DNA from: an uncultured Hyphomonadaceae bacterium
Lineage (GTDB): Bacteria > Pseudomonadota > Alphaproteobacteria > Caulobacterales > Maricaulaceae
Length of the DNA stretch: 64,000 nucleotides
Direction of reading: 5' to 3'
NCBI GenBank assembly: GCA_913058335.1
Contig: CAJXPX010000004.1
Coordinates: forward strand, 159,909 to 223,908
Shown: positions 8,857 to 17,478 of the stretch, piece by piece
Layout of the letters: each line of letters starts with the position of its first letter
How positions within the stretch are numbered: position 1 is the stretch's first letter
Made by a program: the position numbers and the translations under genes
Notes under the pieces: generated by a model
The model's input: the letters and a program-made list of their open reading frames with translations, nothing else
Databases searched by the model: none
What the model was told of the DNA's origin: nothing

Positions 8857-9561
8857 TTACTTTCCCCCCTTTCTGGCTTTAATGACACGCGGGTCTGAAA
8901 TCAATTGTGAGCCATTCACTGTAAAATAAATAGCTTCGCAGATGTTATTGGCATGGTCGCCGATACGCTCAAGATTTTTTGCAACAAATAACAGAGAGGC
9001 GCAGGCGGAAATAGTTCTCGGATCCCCCATCATATATGTCAGCAATTCTCGAAAGATGGAGTTGTACATCTCGTCAACATCATCATCAGCGAGCCAAACT
9101 TGAACAGCTAGGTCGGCATCTTCGCGGAGCAGGGCGTCGAGGGCTTGAGAAAGCTGGGCTTTGACCATTTTGCCCATACGCGCCACGCCTTTGGCATGGC
9201 TGATACGGTCAACTTCGTTCAGGGAAAGGGTGCGTTTGGCAACCCCTTCAGACAGATCGCCGACACGTTCCAGATCATTTGCAACTCTTACGGCCCCTAT
9301 TACGCGCCGAAGGTCAGACGCCATAGGATGGCGCAGGGCCATAATCCGCATTGAATTTTCATCGACTTCTCTTTGGAGTCGATTGACTTGGCTATCCTGT
9401 TCAATAACGGATTCAGCAAGTTCATTGTCGCGTTTTTTGAGCGAGCGAATAACGTCGGATAACATAGTCTCAGTAATGCTGCCCATTTCAGAAATTTGCG
9501 CATTGAGGGCGTTAAGGTCTGCGTCGTATCCGCTAACAATGTGATCGGCCATAGCTGCCAT
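8857..9561 (-). CDS. phoU: Phosphate signalling protein PhoU
   Basis: PhoU (234 residues) is the cytoplasmic negative modulator that links the PstSCAB phosphate transporter to PhoR. It is all-helical with two tandem three-helix repeats, each carrying the metal-binding signature: ANDLERVGDLSEGVAKR in the first (about residue 90) and AKNLERIGDHANNICEAIYF in the second (about residue 195). The chosen Met has AGAGAAGAGG just upstream; a second Met three codons on is also possible. In most relatives pstC-pstA-pstB precede phoU, but here phoR precedes it directly by 108 bases. Confidence 0.95.
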   Translation of the reverse strand: MAAMADHIVSGYDADLNALNAQISEMGSITETMLSDVIRSLKKRDNELAESVIEQDSQVNRLQREVDENSMRIMALRHPMASDLRRVIGAVRVANDLERVGDLSEGVAKRTLSLNEVDRISHAKGVARMGKMVKAQLSQALDALLREDADLAVQVWLADDDVDEMYNSIFRELLTYMMGDPRTISACASLLFVAKNLERIGDHANNICEAIYFTVNGSQLISDPRVIKARKGGK

Positions 9562-9669
9562 ATCCTCTTCTCTTGGAGGTTGCTCTATGTCGATTTTGTA
9601 GCAGATTTATGACGGCGTGGCGACATGTCTGTGACAAAGAAATTTGCCCTGCTTTTCTTTGAAGGAATT

Positions 9670-11016
9670 TTAGCTATCGTCTTCTTGAGGCTCGCTATTG
9701 GGGAAAACGACAGTAAATTCTGTTCCTTTCCCGCGAGCGCTGCGAATATATAACCCGGCACGGTGCCGGATAACGATATGTTTAACGATTGCCAATCCAA
9801 GACCCGTACCTTTTTCTTTGGAAGATAGGTCTCCCGCGATACGATAAAATCGTTCGCCAATTCGCGGTAAATGCTCTCTTGCAAATCCCGGGCCGCGATC
9901 TCTTACTTGAACCTGCCAAGCCCCCTGAGTTCCGATGGGTTTCGTCATTTCAGAAATGCGGCGACTGGGGGAGGAGGCGCTAAGTTTACTATCGCGAAAG
10001 GCGAGGGCAGATGACCAGTCAGGCACGAAGCGTAATTTGATTTTCACTGACTTTCCCGAGGGGGTGAATTTTACAGCATTGTCAATCAAGTTTAAAAATA
10101 ACTGTACGGACTCATCCGAATTGGCCCGGGTGACGGCGGGGCCGGGGCTGCTGAAAGAGAGCGTCACGCCGCGCTTATCTGCGAGCGGTTTAACGGCTTC
10201 CATTGCAGCGGTAATGGATTGGTTCAAATTCGCTGTTTCTTCCGGGGCGATATGTTCGGTTTGCTCAATTTTCCGTAATGATAAAAGGTCATCAATCAAC
10301 CGGACCATACGTTCGGCTTGAGATTGCATAATACCGAGAAATTTTTCCTGCGCCGCCGGATCGTCTTTGGCATGGTGGCGGAGGGTTTCAATATAACCCA
10401 TCAAAGAAGCGACCGGTGTTTTCAACTCGTGTGACGCGTTGGCAAGAAAGTCCGCTTTTTGCATTTGGCGGAGCCGATCTTCAGTGATGTCATGAAATAC
10501 AGCCATGAGATAGCTTTGGCCGGTACTGGGACGGATCAAGCTGGCTTTTGTCAACTTTATCCTCAGAAAGCGCTCTGTAGGCGTCAACTTATGTATCTCT
10601 ACCGCATCTGTTGAATAGCCCGCTTGCGCTTTCGTGAGAGCTTGCGAAACGGAAGGGCCGCGAAGATAGCTGGTTAAAGGAAGGCCAAATTTATCAATCG
10701 TGGCTAATTCTTGCGCTAATTTATTGGCGTGAACCACGCGTTTGTCACTGTCGATAAGAGCGCAGGCGACGGGCAGGGCGTCGATGACCGTGACCCAACT
10801 ATCAATATGACGTTGAGTGCGGCGCCCCCCTCCATAAAGCTTATCTGCCCGCTCTCGCTTCAAATTGCTAACCTTGTTTAAAACTAAAGCGATAAGAATG
10901 AAGGCGGCAACCAGTAGGAGTGTTGTTGAAATCGGAGCGTTAATTAAGGCTCCAAGCACGAGGAGCGCGATGATTCCGATGCAGGTAAGAAGGCCGTATT
11001 CTGGGTAAGACGTCAT
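9670..11016 (-). CDS. phoR: Phosphate regulon sensor histidine kinase PhoR
   Basis: A membrane-bound histidine kinase (448 residues from the chosen start) that phosphorylates PhoB. Two adjacent N-terminal membrane helices (about residues 6-45) give almost no periplasmic loop, as expected of PhoR. A PAS domain follows (VTVIDALPVACALIDSDKRV), then the HisKA box ASHELKTPVASLMGY with the phospho-accepting His, and HATPase_c with NLIDNAVKFTPSG, RDRGPGF and GTGLGLAIVKHI. A 40-residue insert separates the N and G1 boxes (around SSALAFRDSKLSASSPSRR), longer than usual. I start at MTSYPEYG because AGGGG lies 10 bases upstream; an ATG 13 codons earlier has no site. Confidence 0.93.
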   Translation of the reverse strand: MTSYPEYGLLTCIGIIALLVLGALINAPISTTLLLVAAFILIALVLNKVSNLKRERADKLYGGGRRTQRHIDSWVTVIDALPVACALIDSDKRVVHANKLAQELATIDKFGLPLTSYLRGPSVSQALTKAQAGYSTDAVEIHKLTPTERFLRIKLTKASLIRPSTGQSYLMAVFHDITEDRLRQMQKADFLANASHELKTPVASLMGYIETLRHHAKDDPAAQEKFLGIMQSQAERMVRLIDDLLSLRKIEQTEHIAPEETANLNQSITAAMEAVKPLADKRGVTLSFSSPGPAVTRANSDESVQLFLNLIDNAVKFTPSGKSVKIKLRFVPDWSSALAFRDSKLSASSPSRRISEMTKPIGTQGAWQVQVRDRGPGFAREHLPRIGERFYRIAGDLSSKEKGTGLGLAIVKHIVIRHRAGLYIRSARGKGTEFTVVFPNSEPQEDDS

Positions 11017-11080
11017 CTGATAAAGGCCCCTGAAGCGATCCTGATGTTTCCCCATTCAAATTTAAAAATTCAAGGGTATG

Positions 11081-11138
11081 GCCTTTAATCAGGCTCTGCT
11101 CCTCACGTCAATTATGACGAATTATTAGCCTTTAATCA
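11081..11138. promoter_or_regulatory. Direct repeats flanking an inverted repeat between phoR and the RND operon
   Basis: The 11-mer GCCTTTAATCA occurs at 11081-11091 and again at 11128-11138, 47 bases apart. Between them is an inverted repeat CGTCA-N4-TGACG at 11106-11119. The region lies between the divergent phoR and outer-membrane-factor genes. It does not match a canonical Pho box (two CTGTCAT-type half sites). Whether it controls either gene is unknown. Confidence 0.4.
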
Positions 11139-11277
11139 AAGCTTTGTAGATTGCTTGTCTGGCGGCGGGTTGCTACAGGGCGCTCACTCTGAAGAAAATT
11201 CTGAAAATTATTGTTTTTCGATAATACTTCATTGACTTTCGACATGATATACGCCAATGACAGGTTGAGGAGTTACT

Positions 11278-12735
11278 ATGCCGTCATTCAAAAAACACAT
11301 GAAAGTCAGCGATTGGTCGCGGGGTTTATTGATCGGCGCGGCTGTTATCACTTTGCCTGCCTGTCAGACATTAGGCGGTTTAGGGCCGGACCCGACGGTT
11401 GTAGAGGCAAAGTCCACAGTTCCGGTTGAGCCGGATTGGATTGAGCCCGCGCCGGACGCATTACCTAACGCGGATTGGGTTGCGAGTTTTCAGAATCAAA
11501 GATTGGTTGATCTGGTGAACGAAGCGTTATCAGAAAATCCGACGATCGGGCGGAGCAGGGCGCAATTGGATGTCGTGTTATCACGTATAAAAACGAGCCG
11601 GTCCGAATTATATCCGACCTTAGGTTTAAGTTCATCGGTCTCTCGAAGCGAGGGCGGGACAAGTTTTCTCACGGGCCAAACCAGTTATGAGTTTGGACTG
11701 AACGCCAGTTGGGAGGCAGACCTGTTTGGCCGGATTAGAGATCAGGTCAGTTCAGCAGAAGCTGCTGCTGCGGCGAGCTCGGCAGATCTTGCCGGGGTGC
11801 GTGTTTCAATTGCGGGCCAAGTGACTCAGCTTTGGTTTAATATCATCCAGAGTAATTTATTGGTGGATTTGTCAGAGCGGGATATTGAAACTCAGGAACG
11901 CGCTCAACGATTAACTATGAGACGGTTTGAAAGCGGGATCACCGGTTCCTCTGATGTACGTCTGGCCCGGTCTGCCGTAGCGAACGCGCAAGCTTTGCAG
12001 GCGACCCGCCTCCAAAACCGAGACGCCCAGATCCGAAATTTGAAAATTCTTTTGCGTGACTATCCGGATGCGAACCTCCTTATCCCAGACGATTTACCTG
12101 TACTTCCAATTCTTCAGGGCCTGTCGGATCCGGAGTATTTATTAAATCGCCGACCAGATGTCCTGGCAGCCGAGCGCCGGATTACGGAAGCGGGACTTAA
12201 CGTCGATGTAGCGAAGAAAAATCTTTATCCGAGTTTGAGCCTTTCTGGAGGGGCATCGGAGCAAGCCTTGAATCTGGCAGATACATTTGATTTATCAGAT
12301 ATTGCTTTTCGTTTGACGGCCCAGCTTACAGCGCCAATATTTCAAGGTGGCCGCATAAGAGCGCAAATAGAGGGGCAAGAAGCGCAGCTCCGCTCTCAGG
12401 TTGAGACTTATGTCGAAACTGTGTTGCAGGCTTACAGCGAAGTTGAAAACGCGATAGATGCTGAGCAGCGTTTAGGCGAACGTGAGGCTGCCCTACGTAT
12501 ATCGGTCGAAGAAGCGCAGAAAGCCGAAGATAGGCTTGAATCGCGATATATTGAGGGATTAGCAACAATATTGCAGCTTTTAGACGCTCAATCACGCCGT
12601 TTGTCGGCGGAAGGTCAATTGATTAGTGCACGGGCCGAACGGTTGAATAATCGCGTAAGAATGCATGTTGCCATGGGCGGCGGTCTTTACGGTTTGGAAG
12701 CTAGTTTTGTCCAAACAGCCCAAAACGAAAATTAG
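11278..12735 (+). CDS. Outer-membrane efflux factor, NodT/OprM family lipoprotein
   Basis: The outer-membrane channel of a tripartite RND exporter (485 residues). The signal peptide ends in a lipobox, TLPAC, with the acylated Cys at about residue 29. The mature protein has the duplicated TolC-like repeat: helical segments with LNASWEADLFGRIRDQVSSA (about residue 145) and, in the second half, FRLTAQLTAPIFQGGRIRAQ. Between them is LLNRRPDVLAAERRITEAG, a strong NodT signature. GAGGAG 7 bases upstream of the ATG fixes the start. It is first gene of a three-gene operon, 8 bases ahead of the adaptor gene. Confidence 0.93.
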   Translation: MPSFKKHMKVSDWSRGLLIGAAVITLPACQTLGGLGPDPTVVEAKSTVPVEPDWIEPAPDALPNADWVASFQNQRLVDLVNEALSENPTIGRSRAQLDVVLSRIKTSRSELYPTLGLSSSVSRSEGGTSFLTGQTSYEFGLNASWEADLFGRIRDQVSSAEAAAAASSADLAGVRVSIAGQVTQLWFNIIQSNLLVDLSERDIETQERAQRLTMRRFESGITGSSDVRLARSAVANAQALQATRLQNRDAQIRNLKILLRDYPDANLLIPDDLPVLPILQGLSDPEYLLNRRPDVLAAERRITEAGLNVDVAKKNLYPSLSLSGGASEQALNLADTFDLSDIAFRLTAQLTAPIFQGGRIRAQIEGQEAQLRSQVETYVETVLQAYSEVENAIDAEQRLGEREAALRISVEEAQKAEDRLESRYIEGLATILQLLDAQSRRLSAEGQLISARAERLNNRVRMHVAMGGGLYGLEASFVQTAQNEN

Positions 12736-12743
12736 GATAAGAA

Positions 12744-14141
12744 ATGACACAGCCACAGACTGTCGGGGCCACTGAGCAAGACGAGAAATACCCTAAGTTC
12801 CGGGCATTTGTCTTTTCAGTTCTGGTTTTAATCGCGATTGGAGTTGCGACTTTTGTATGGATCAAAGCCACTTCCAAACCTGAAGAAAAAGAACGGACGT
12901 TTAATACTTTGGCCGTCATGGGCGCACGCGCCACTAGAAAAGATGTAACCCTGACAGTCGAGACACAGGGAGAAGTTCGTCCCCAAACCGAAATCGACTT
13001 GGTGCCTGAAGTCGGCGGTAAAATCGTTTATGTCGCCCCGAATTTTATTGAAGGCGGATTTTTCAAAAAGGGTGAAACTCTCATTCGAATTGACGACAGT
13101 AATTTTAAAATTTCAAAAGTTCGCGCTCAAGCGACCATTGCTCAAGCTGAACAGGTCTTGGCCCGCGAAATCGCTGAAGGCGAGATTGCTAAAGCAGACT
13201 TTGAGGAACTAGGTCGAGGTGAGCCGAGCGCGCTGGCAATGCGCCTTCCCCAGAGACAGGAAGCTGAAGCGTCATTACTTGCCGCAAAAGCCGATTTGGA
13301 GTCTGCGAATTTGCAACTAAGTCGGACAAATGTCCGGGCCCCTTTTGATGGTCGCGTCAGATCCAAGTCTTCGGATATTGGTCAATTTGTATCCCCCGGC
13401 TCACCACTCGGTAGAATCTTTTCAACGAATATTGTCGAAGTTCGGCTTCCGCTAACCGATGCAGATTTGGCTAAGGTTGATTTGCCTATTGCTTTCAATG
13501 CTGCAAGCCGGGAGGCCGCGCCAAAAGTCAAACTAACAACAAATATTGGCAATGAACCTCAGGAATGGACTGGATATATCATGCGTACGGAATCGACTTA
13601 TGATGTTCAGTCTCGTGCTCTTTTTGCGATTGTTGAAGTATTCGATCCCTACGGCAAAGGTAAGTCTCAAAACGGTGTGCCATTGGCGCCGGGTCTATTC
13701 GTTGACGCGGTTATTGATGGAAAAAAACTCGAAGGCGTCATCGTCTTGTCACGCGATGGCCTGCGTCCGCAAAACGAAGTTTACGTTGTCGACGATGAGG
13801 GGAAGGCTGAAATACGGACGGCAACTGTTGCAGATAGCAATGCAGAGCGAGCTGTGATTACGTCAGGGGTGGAGGCTGGCGACTTGGTCGTTGTTTCGCC
13901 ATTGGAACGCTCTCGGATCGCCACGCCGCTAAAGGTGCTGGATATAAATGATCCTAAAACCGTTATCGTGGATCCGCCTCAGCCGGAATGGATGAAAAAA
14001 TCAGAGGCAGACGCCAAAGACAAAAATAGTCAGAAAAAAACGCCGGCCAATGAGGAGACGACACAAGAGCGTGAGAAGACAGCAGGGGGAAGCTCTGATA
14101 AAACGTCTTCTACGTCCGAAAGCTCCGGAGATCCTGAATGA
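12744..14141 (+). CDS. RND efflux periplasmic adaptor (membrane fusion protein)
   Basis: The periplasmic adaptor (465 residues) that joins the RND pump to the outer-membrane channel. An uncleaved N-terminal membrane anchor is visible at about residues 20-40 (FVFSVLVLIAIGVATFVW). The barrel-sandwich/lipoyl half motif is in VPEVGGKIVYVAPNFIEGG, the coiled-coil hairpin spans about residues 115-195, and the returning lipoyl half is TNVRAPFDGRVRSKSSDIGQ. The C-terminal 50 residues are an unusual polar tail rich in K, E, S and T, beyond the normal family end. Its stop overlaps the pump start as ATGA. The cargo is unknown. Confidence 0.93.
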   Translation: MTQPQTVGATEQDEKYPKFRAFVFSVLVLIAIGVATFVWIKATSKPEEKERTFNTLAVMGARATRKDVTLTVETQGEVRPQTEIDLVPEVGGKIVYVAPNFIEGGFFKKGETLIRIDDSNFKISKVRAQATIAQAEQVLAREIAEGEIAKADFEELGRGEPSALAMRLPQRQEAEASLLAAKADLESANLQLSRTNVRAPFDGRVRSKSSDIGQFVSPGSPLGRIFSTNIVEVRLPLTDADLAKVDLPIAFNAASREAAPKVKLTTNIGNEPQEWTGYIMRTESTYDVQSRALFAIVEVFDPYGKGKSQNGVPLAPGLFVDAVIDGKKLEGVIVLSRDGLRPQNEVYVVDDEGKAEIRTATVADSNAERAVITSGVEAGDLVVVSPLERSRIATPLKVLDINDPKTVIVDPPQPEWMKKSEADAKDKNSQKKTPANEETTQEREKTAGGSSDKTSSTSESSGDPE

Positions 14142-17100
14142 GACCTTTAGTTGCTTGGTTCGCCCGCAATCCTATTGCGGCGAACCTCATGATGATTGTG
14201 ATGTTCGTGGCCGGGGCTTACGGCTATTTCTCCTTAGAGCGCGAGTTCATTCCGCAGACCACAGTAAACGGCATGACCGTGAGCGTCTCTTGGCCAGGGG
14301 CCAGTCCGCGAGATGTGGAACAGCAACTTGTCACACGCTTAGAAGAAGCAATCGATGGCCTTGACGGTATTGATTATATGGAAAGCACAGCCCGAGAAGG
14401 CAGCGGTAGCATTAATGTGCGCACAAAGCTCAATATCGATTACGAAAAAATGCTCGACCAGGTAAAAGGCCGCGTTGATGCTGTACAAAATCTCCCCCCC
14501 GATGCCTTTCGGCCTCAAATTGTCAGATGGGACGCCCGGGCGGACATCATGTATCTTGTTTTATATGGTGACGTGGACCGTCTAACCTTACAAAGAGAGG
14601 CGACTGAACTTCGTCAGCAATTGACTAAACTGCCAGGGTTGCAGCTTACGACACAAGTTTCCAAAATTCCTGAGCAAGTTACAATTGAAGTCTCAGAAGA
14701 CGCGCTACTCCGTTATAATCTGACGTTTTCACAGGTAGCTCAAGCTATTTCCGGATCGTCTGTTAATCTGTCGGCCGGGACAGTAGAGACAACTGGCGGG
14801 AATTTGCAATTACGAGCGAGAAGCCTCGCTAATACGCAGTCAGAATTTGATAATATTATTGTTCGTCAAACGGCTCAGGGCGGAACTGTAAGAGTTCGGG
14901 ATATTGCGAATGTCATTGACGGGTTTGAGAATCAAAAATTCGATGCGCGATTCAAAGGACAAAACACGGCAATTTACCAAGTTTCGTCTCCAGACACGAT
15001 GAACATTACGGAGTCCGGTGAGGCTATACGCCAATTTGAAAAAGACGTTCTGAATAAACTTCCTCCGAACCTACATTTTGAAATTCATTTTGACGGATCG
15101 ACTATGTTCGACAGCCGTATGAATTTGATCGGTGCCAATGCGATTTCGGGCATGATCTTGGTTTTAATTGTTTTGATGCTTTTCCTACGCCCGGCTGTTG
15201 CGCTTTGGGTAACTGTTGGAATTGCCGCATCCTTTGCAGGAGCCATAGCTATCGCTCCGTCGCTTGGCATTACACTCAATATGATCAGCTTGTTCGCTTT
15301 CCTTCTGGTGATCGGGATTGTGGTTGATGACGCGATTGTGGTGGGCGAGTCCGTTCACTTTCATGTGGAAAATGGCATTCCCGCAGAACGAGGCGCCATC
15401 GCGGGAGCTAACATGGTTATCAAACCCGTCTTTTTTGCCGTTATCACGACTATAATGATGTTTGTGCCTTTTATGCTCTTTACCGGGCCGATCCGAGCCA
15501 TAACGGGACAGATCAGTCTCGTGGTTATCGCGGTTCTAACTTTTTCATTAATAGAATCCTTTTTCATTCTCCCGGCTCATTTACGTCATATGAAACATGT
15601 AGAGCCGAGCCAGAATCGACTGCTTAGATTTCAGACGAAAATCGCTGATAGTCTCAATACATTTGCTGTCAAAATATTTCGTCCGATTATCGCGCAACTG
15701 ATCCATTGGCGCTATGTCACCGTATCCGCCTTTATCGGCCTGTTTTGCATGGCGATGGCTCTGCTATTCACCGGGGTTGCACCCGTTGCTTTCCTGCCGG
15801 AAGTCGAAGCAGATATGATCCAATTCTCCGCCCGATTCCCTGAGGGCACGACGTTTAAGCGCCTCAATCAAGTCCGTAACCAATTGGATAGCGGTATTGC
15901 TGAGGTAAATGAAAAAGCAAAGTCAGATTTTGAAATTGACTGGGATCTCATCACTAAGCCAGCCACGATTGCAGAAGGTAATCGGGTTGAAGGGTATCTC
16001 GGAATAAACCCTGATCGGCCTGGTATTTCTACAAAAATGATTGCGGATAAACTTGAGGAATATGTAGGGCCTATCCCCGATGCTTACCGCGTGAATTATG
16101 GTACGACCGAAGGCGGCGGAGATGGCGGCGGCGGTCTATATTACGGCGTGGCATCTGCCGACCCGGAAGCCTTGGAAATTGCCATCAAGGAGATCAAAGA
16201 ACAGATAGAAAGTTATGCTCAAGTGCCTAGAGCTTGGGATGGTCTGGAAAGTTCCGCCCGGGAAATTCAATTCACGTTGAAACCAGGAGCCGAAACGCTC
16301 GGTATTACTTTGCAAGATGTTACCCGTCAGGTGCGCGAAGCTTTCTTTGGGCGCGAAGTCCAGCGTCTGCCTCGAAATGGTGAAGATGTCCGCGTCATGG
16401 TAAGGTATCCTGAAGACGCTAGAGAAAGTATAGATAGCCTGCAGTCTCTTCGGATACGGGCTGCAAATGGCGTGGAAGTCCCTCTCTTTTCAGTGGCTGA
16501 TGTGACCTTTGCTGACGGCATCGGGCGTATTCAGCGCCGGGATCGAAAGCAGGTGACTTATACCGGTGGCCGCGTTCGAGGCGAGCAGACTGAGGTCGCT
16601 GAGATTAAAAAAGATATGAATGAGAATTTTTTCCCGCAATGGGAACTGCGAAATAATCGTGTGACGCGTATTAATGTCGGCGATGATGAGGTGCAATCCA
16701 ATCTCGTCAGTGAGCTCAAAACTTCTGGGCTTGTCATTCTCTTTTTGATGTATGTGTTGTTGGCGATTGCTTTCCGCTCTTATGCGCAGCCTCTGTTGAT
16801 TATGGTGGCGCTCCCCTTCGCATTGGTCGGTATGATTTTCGGCAATATCATAACGGGTGTTCCTTTTGGGATGTTCTCGCTATTTGGTCTTTTTGCCGCT
16901 GGGGGCGTGGCGGTCAATGACAACTTGGTACTGATTGATTATGTCAATAGACTGAGAGAGAAAGGCGTCGGGGCCTATCAGGCGATGCTGGATGCCTGTG
17001 TGGCGCGGTTCCGTCCAATTCTATTAACATCCGTTACGACGTTTGTCGGGATAACGCCCATTCTTTTCGAAACTTCGAGTCAGGCCGAATTCCTTAAACC

Positions 17101-17347
17101 GATGGTCGTGGCGCTTGCCTTCGGCGTTTTGTTCGACTTTTTCCTGACTCTGATGTTGGTGCCTGCCATGTATGGTATCGGTGTCGACATCACGCGCACA
17201 TTCCGCGGTTTATGGAGAGGTGAAAAACAAGCTGGTTTCGGTTCGACTTACGACCCCGAAATGATCTTGGCTTTGGAAGATATGGATATCGTTACGGAGG
17301 TGCCTTCTCAGCCATCTTCGGGAGGGATTCCCGCTCAAGCAGAATAA
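14138..17347 (+). CDS. RND family efflux transporter permease
   Basis: The inner-membrane proton-driven pump (1069 residues) of the tripartite exporter, AcrB/MexB superfamily. It opens with the classic first helix (MRPLVAWFARNPIAANLMM) followed by a large periplasmic domain. TM4 carries the paired aspartates needed for proton coupling, GIVVDDAIVVGES near residue 395, and the second half has GGVAVNDNLVLIDYVNRLRE. This conservation of Asp-Asp fits the HAE-type or the related uncharacterised acriflavine-resistance-like branch rather than heavy-metal pumps. The C-terminal tail of about 45 polar residues is longer than usual. Substrates cannot be predicted. Confidence 0.95.
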   Translation: MRPLVAWFARNPIAANLMMIVMFVAGAYGYFSLEREFIPQTTVNGMTVSVSWPGASPRDVEQQLVTRLEEAIDGLDGIDYMESTAREGSGSINVRTKLNIDYEKMLDQVKGRVDAVQNLPPDAFRPQIVRWDARADIMYLVLYGDVDRLTLQREATELRQQLTKLPGLQLTTQVSKIPEQVTIEVSEDALLRYNLTFSQVAQAISGSSVNLSAGTVETTGGNLQLRARSLANTQSEFDNIIVRQTAQGGTVRVRDIANVIDGFENQKFDARFKGQNTAIYQVSSPDTMNITESGEAIRQFEKDVLNKLPPNLHFEIHFDGSTMFDSRMNLIGANAISGMILVLIVLMLFLRPAVALWVTVGIAASFAGAIAIAPSLGITLNMISLFAFLLVIGIVVDDAIVVGESVHFHVENGIPAERGAIAGANMVIKPVFFAVITTIMMFVPFMLFTGPIRAITGQISLVVIAVLTFSLIESFFILPAHLRHMKHVEPSQNRLLRFQTKIADSLNTFAVKIFRPIIAQLIHWRYVTVSAFIGLFCMAMALLFTGVAPVAFLPEVEADMIQFSARFPEGTTFKRLNQVRNQLDSGIAEVNEKAKSDFEIDWDLITKPATIAEGNRVEGYLGINPDRPGISTKMIADKLEEYVGPIPDAYRVNYGTTEGGGDGGGGLYYGVASADPEALEIAIKEIKEQIESYAQVPRAWDGLESSAREIQFTLKPGAETLGITLQDVTRQVREAFFGREVQRLPRNGEDVRVMVRYPEDARESIDSLQSLRIRAANGVEVPLFSVADVTFADGIGRIQRRDRKQVTYTGGRVRGEQTEVAEIKKDMNENFFPQWELRNNRVTRINVGDDEVQSNLVSELKTSGLVILFLMYVLLAIAFRSYAQPLLIMVALPFALVGMIFGNIITGVPFGMFSLFGLFAAGGVAVNDNLVLIDYVNRLREKGVGAYQAMLDACVARFRPILLTSVTTFVGITPILFETSSQAEFLKPMVVALAFGVLFDFFLTLMLVPAMYGIGVDITRTFRGLWRGEKQAGFGSTYDPEMILALEDMDIVTEVPSQPSSGGIPAQAE

Positions 17348-17478
17348 CTTATCCAAGTTTTGAGAGCGTCAGAGTAGTTGAAAAAGGATATCGAGCCCCC
17401 AAATATAAACCCACGCATAAAAGTTTGGCCCGCCTAATAGGCCATTTATAAAAATGAAAACAACTGAGGACAAATAAA

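Noticed and set aside
11278..17347. Heavy-metal (CusA-type) RND exporter
   Set aside because: The pump keeps the paired aspartates of proton-driven drug-type RND proteins and no metal-binding Met clusters are visible in the adaptor.
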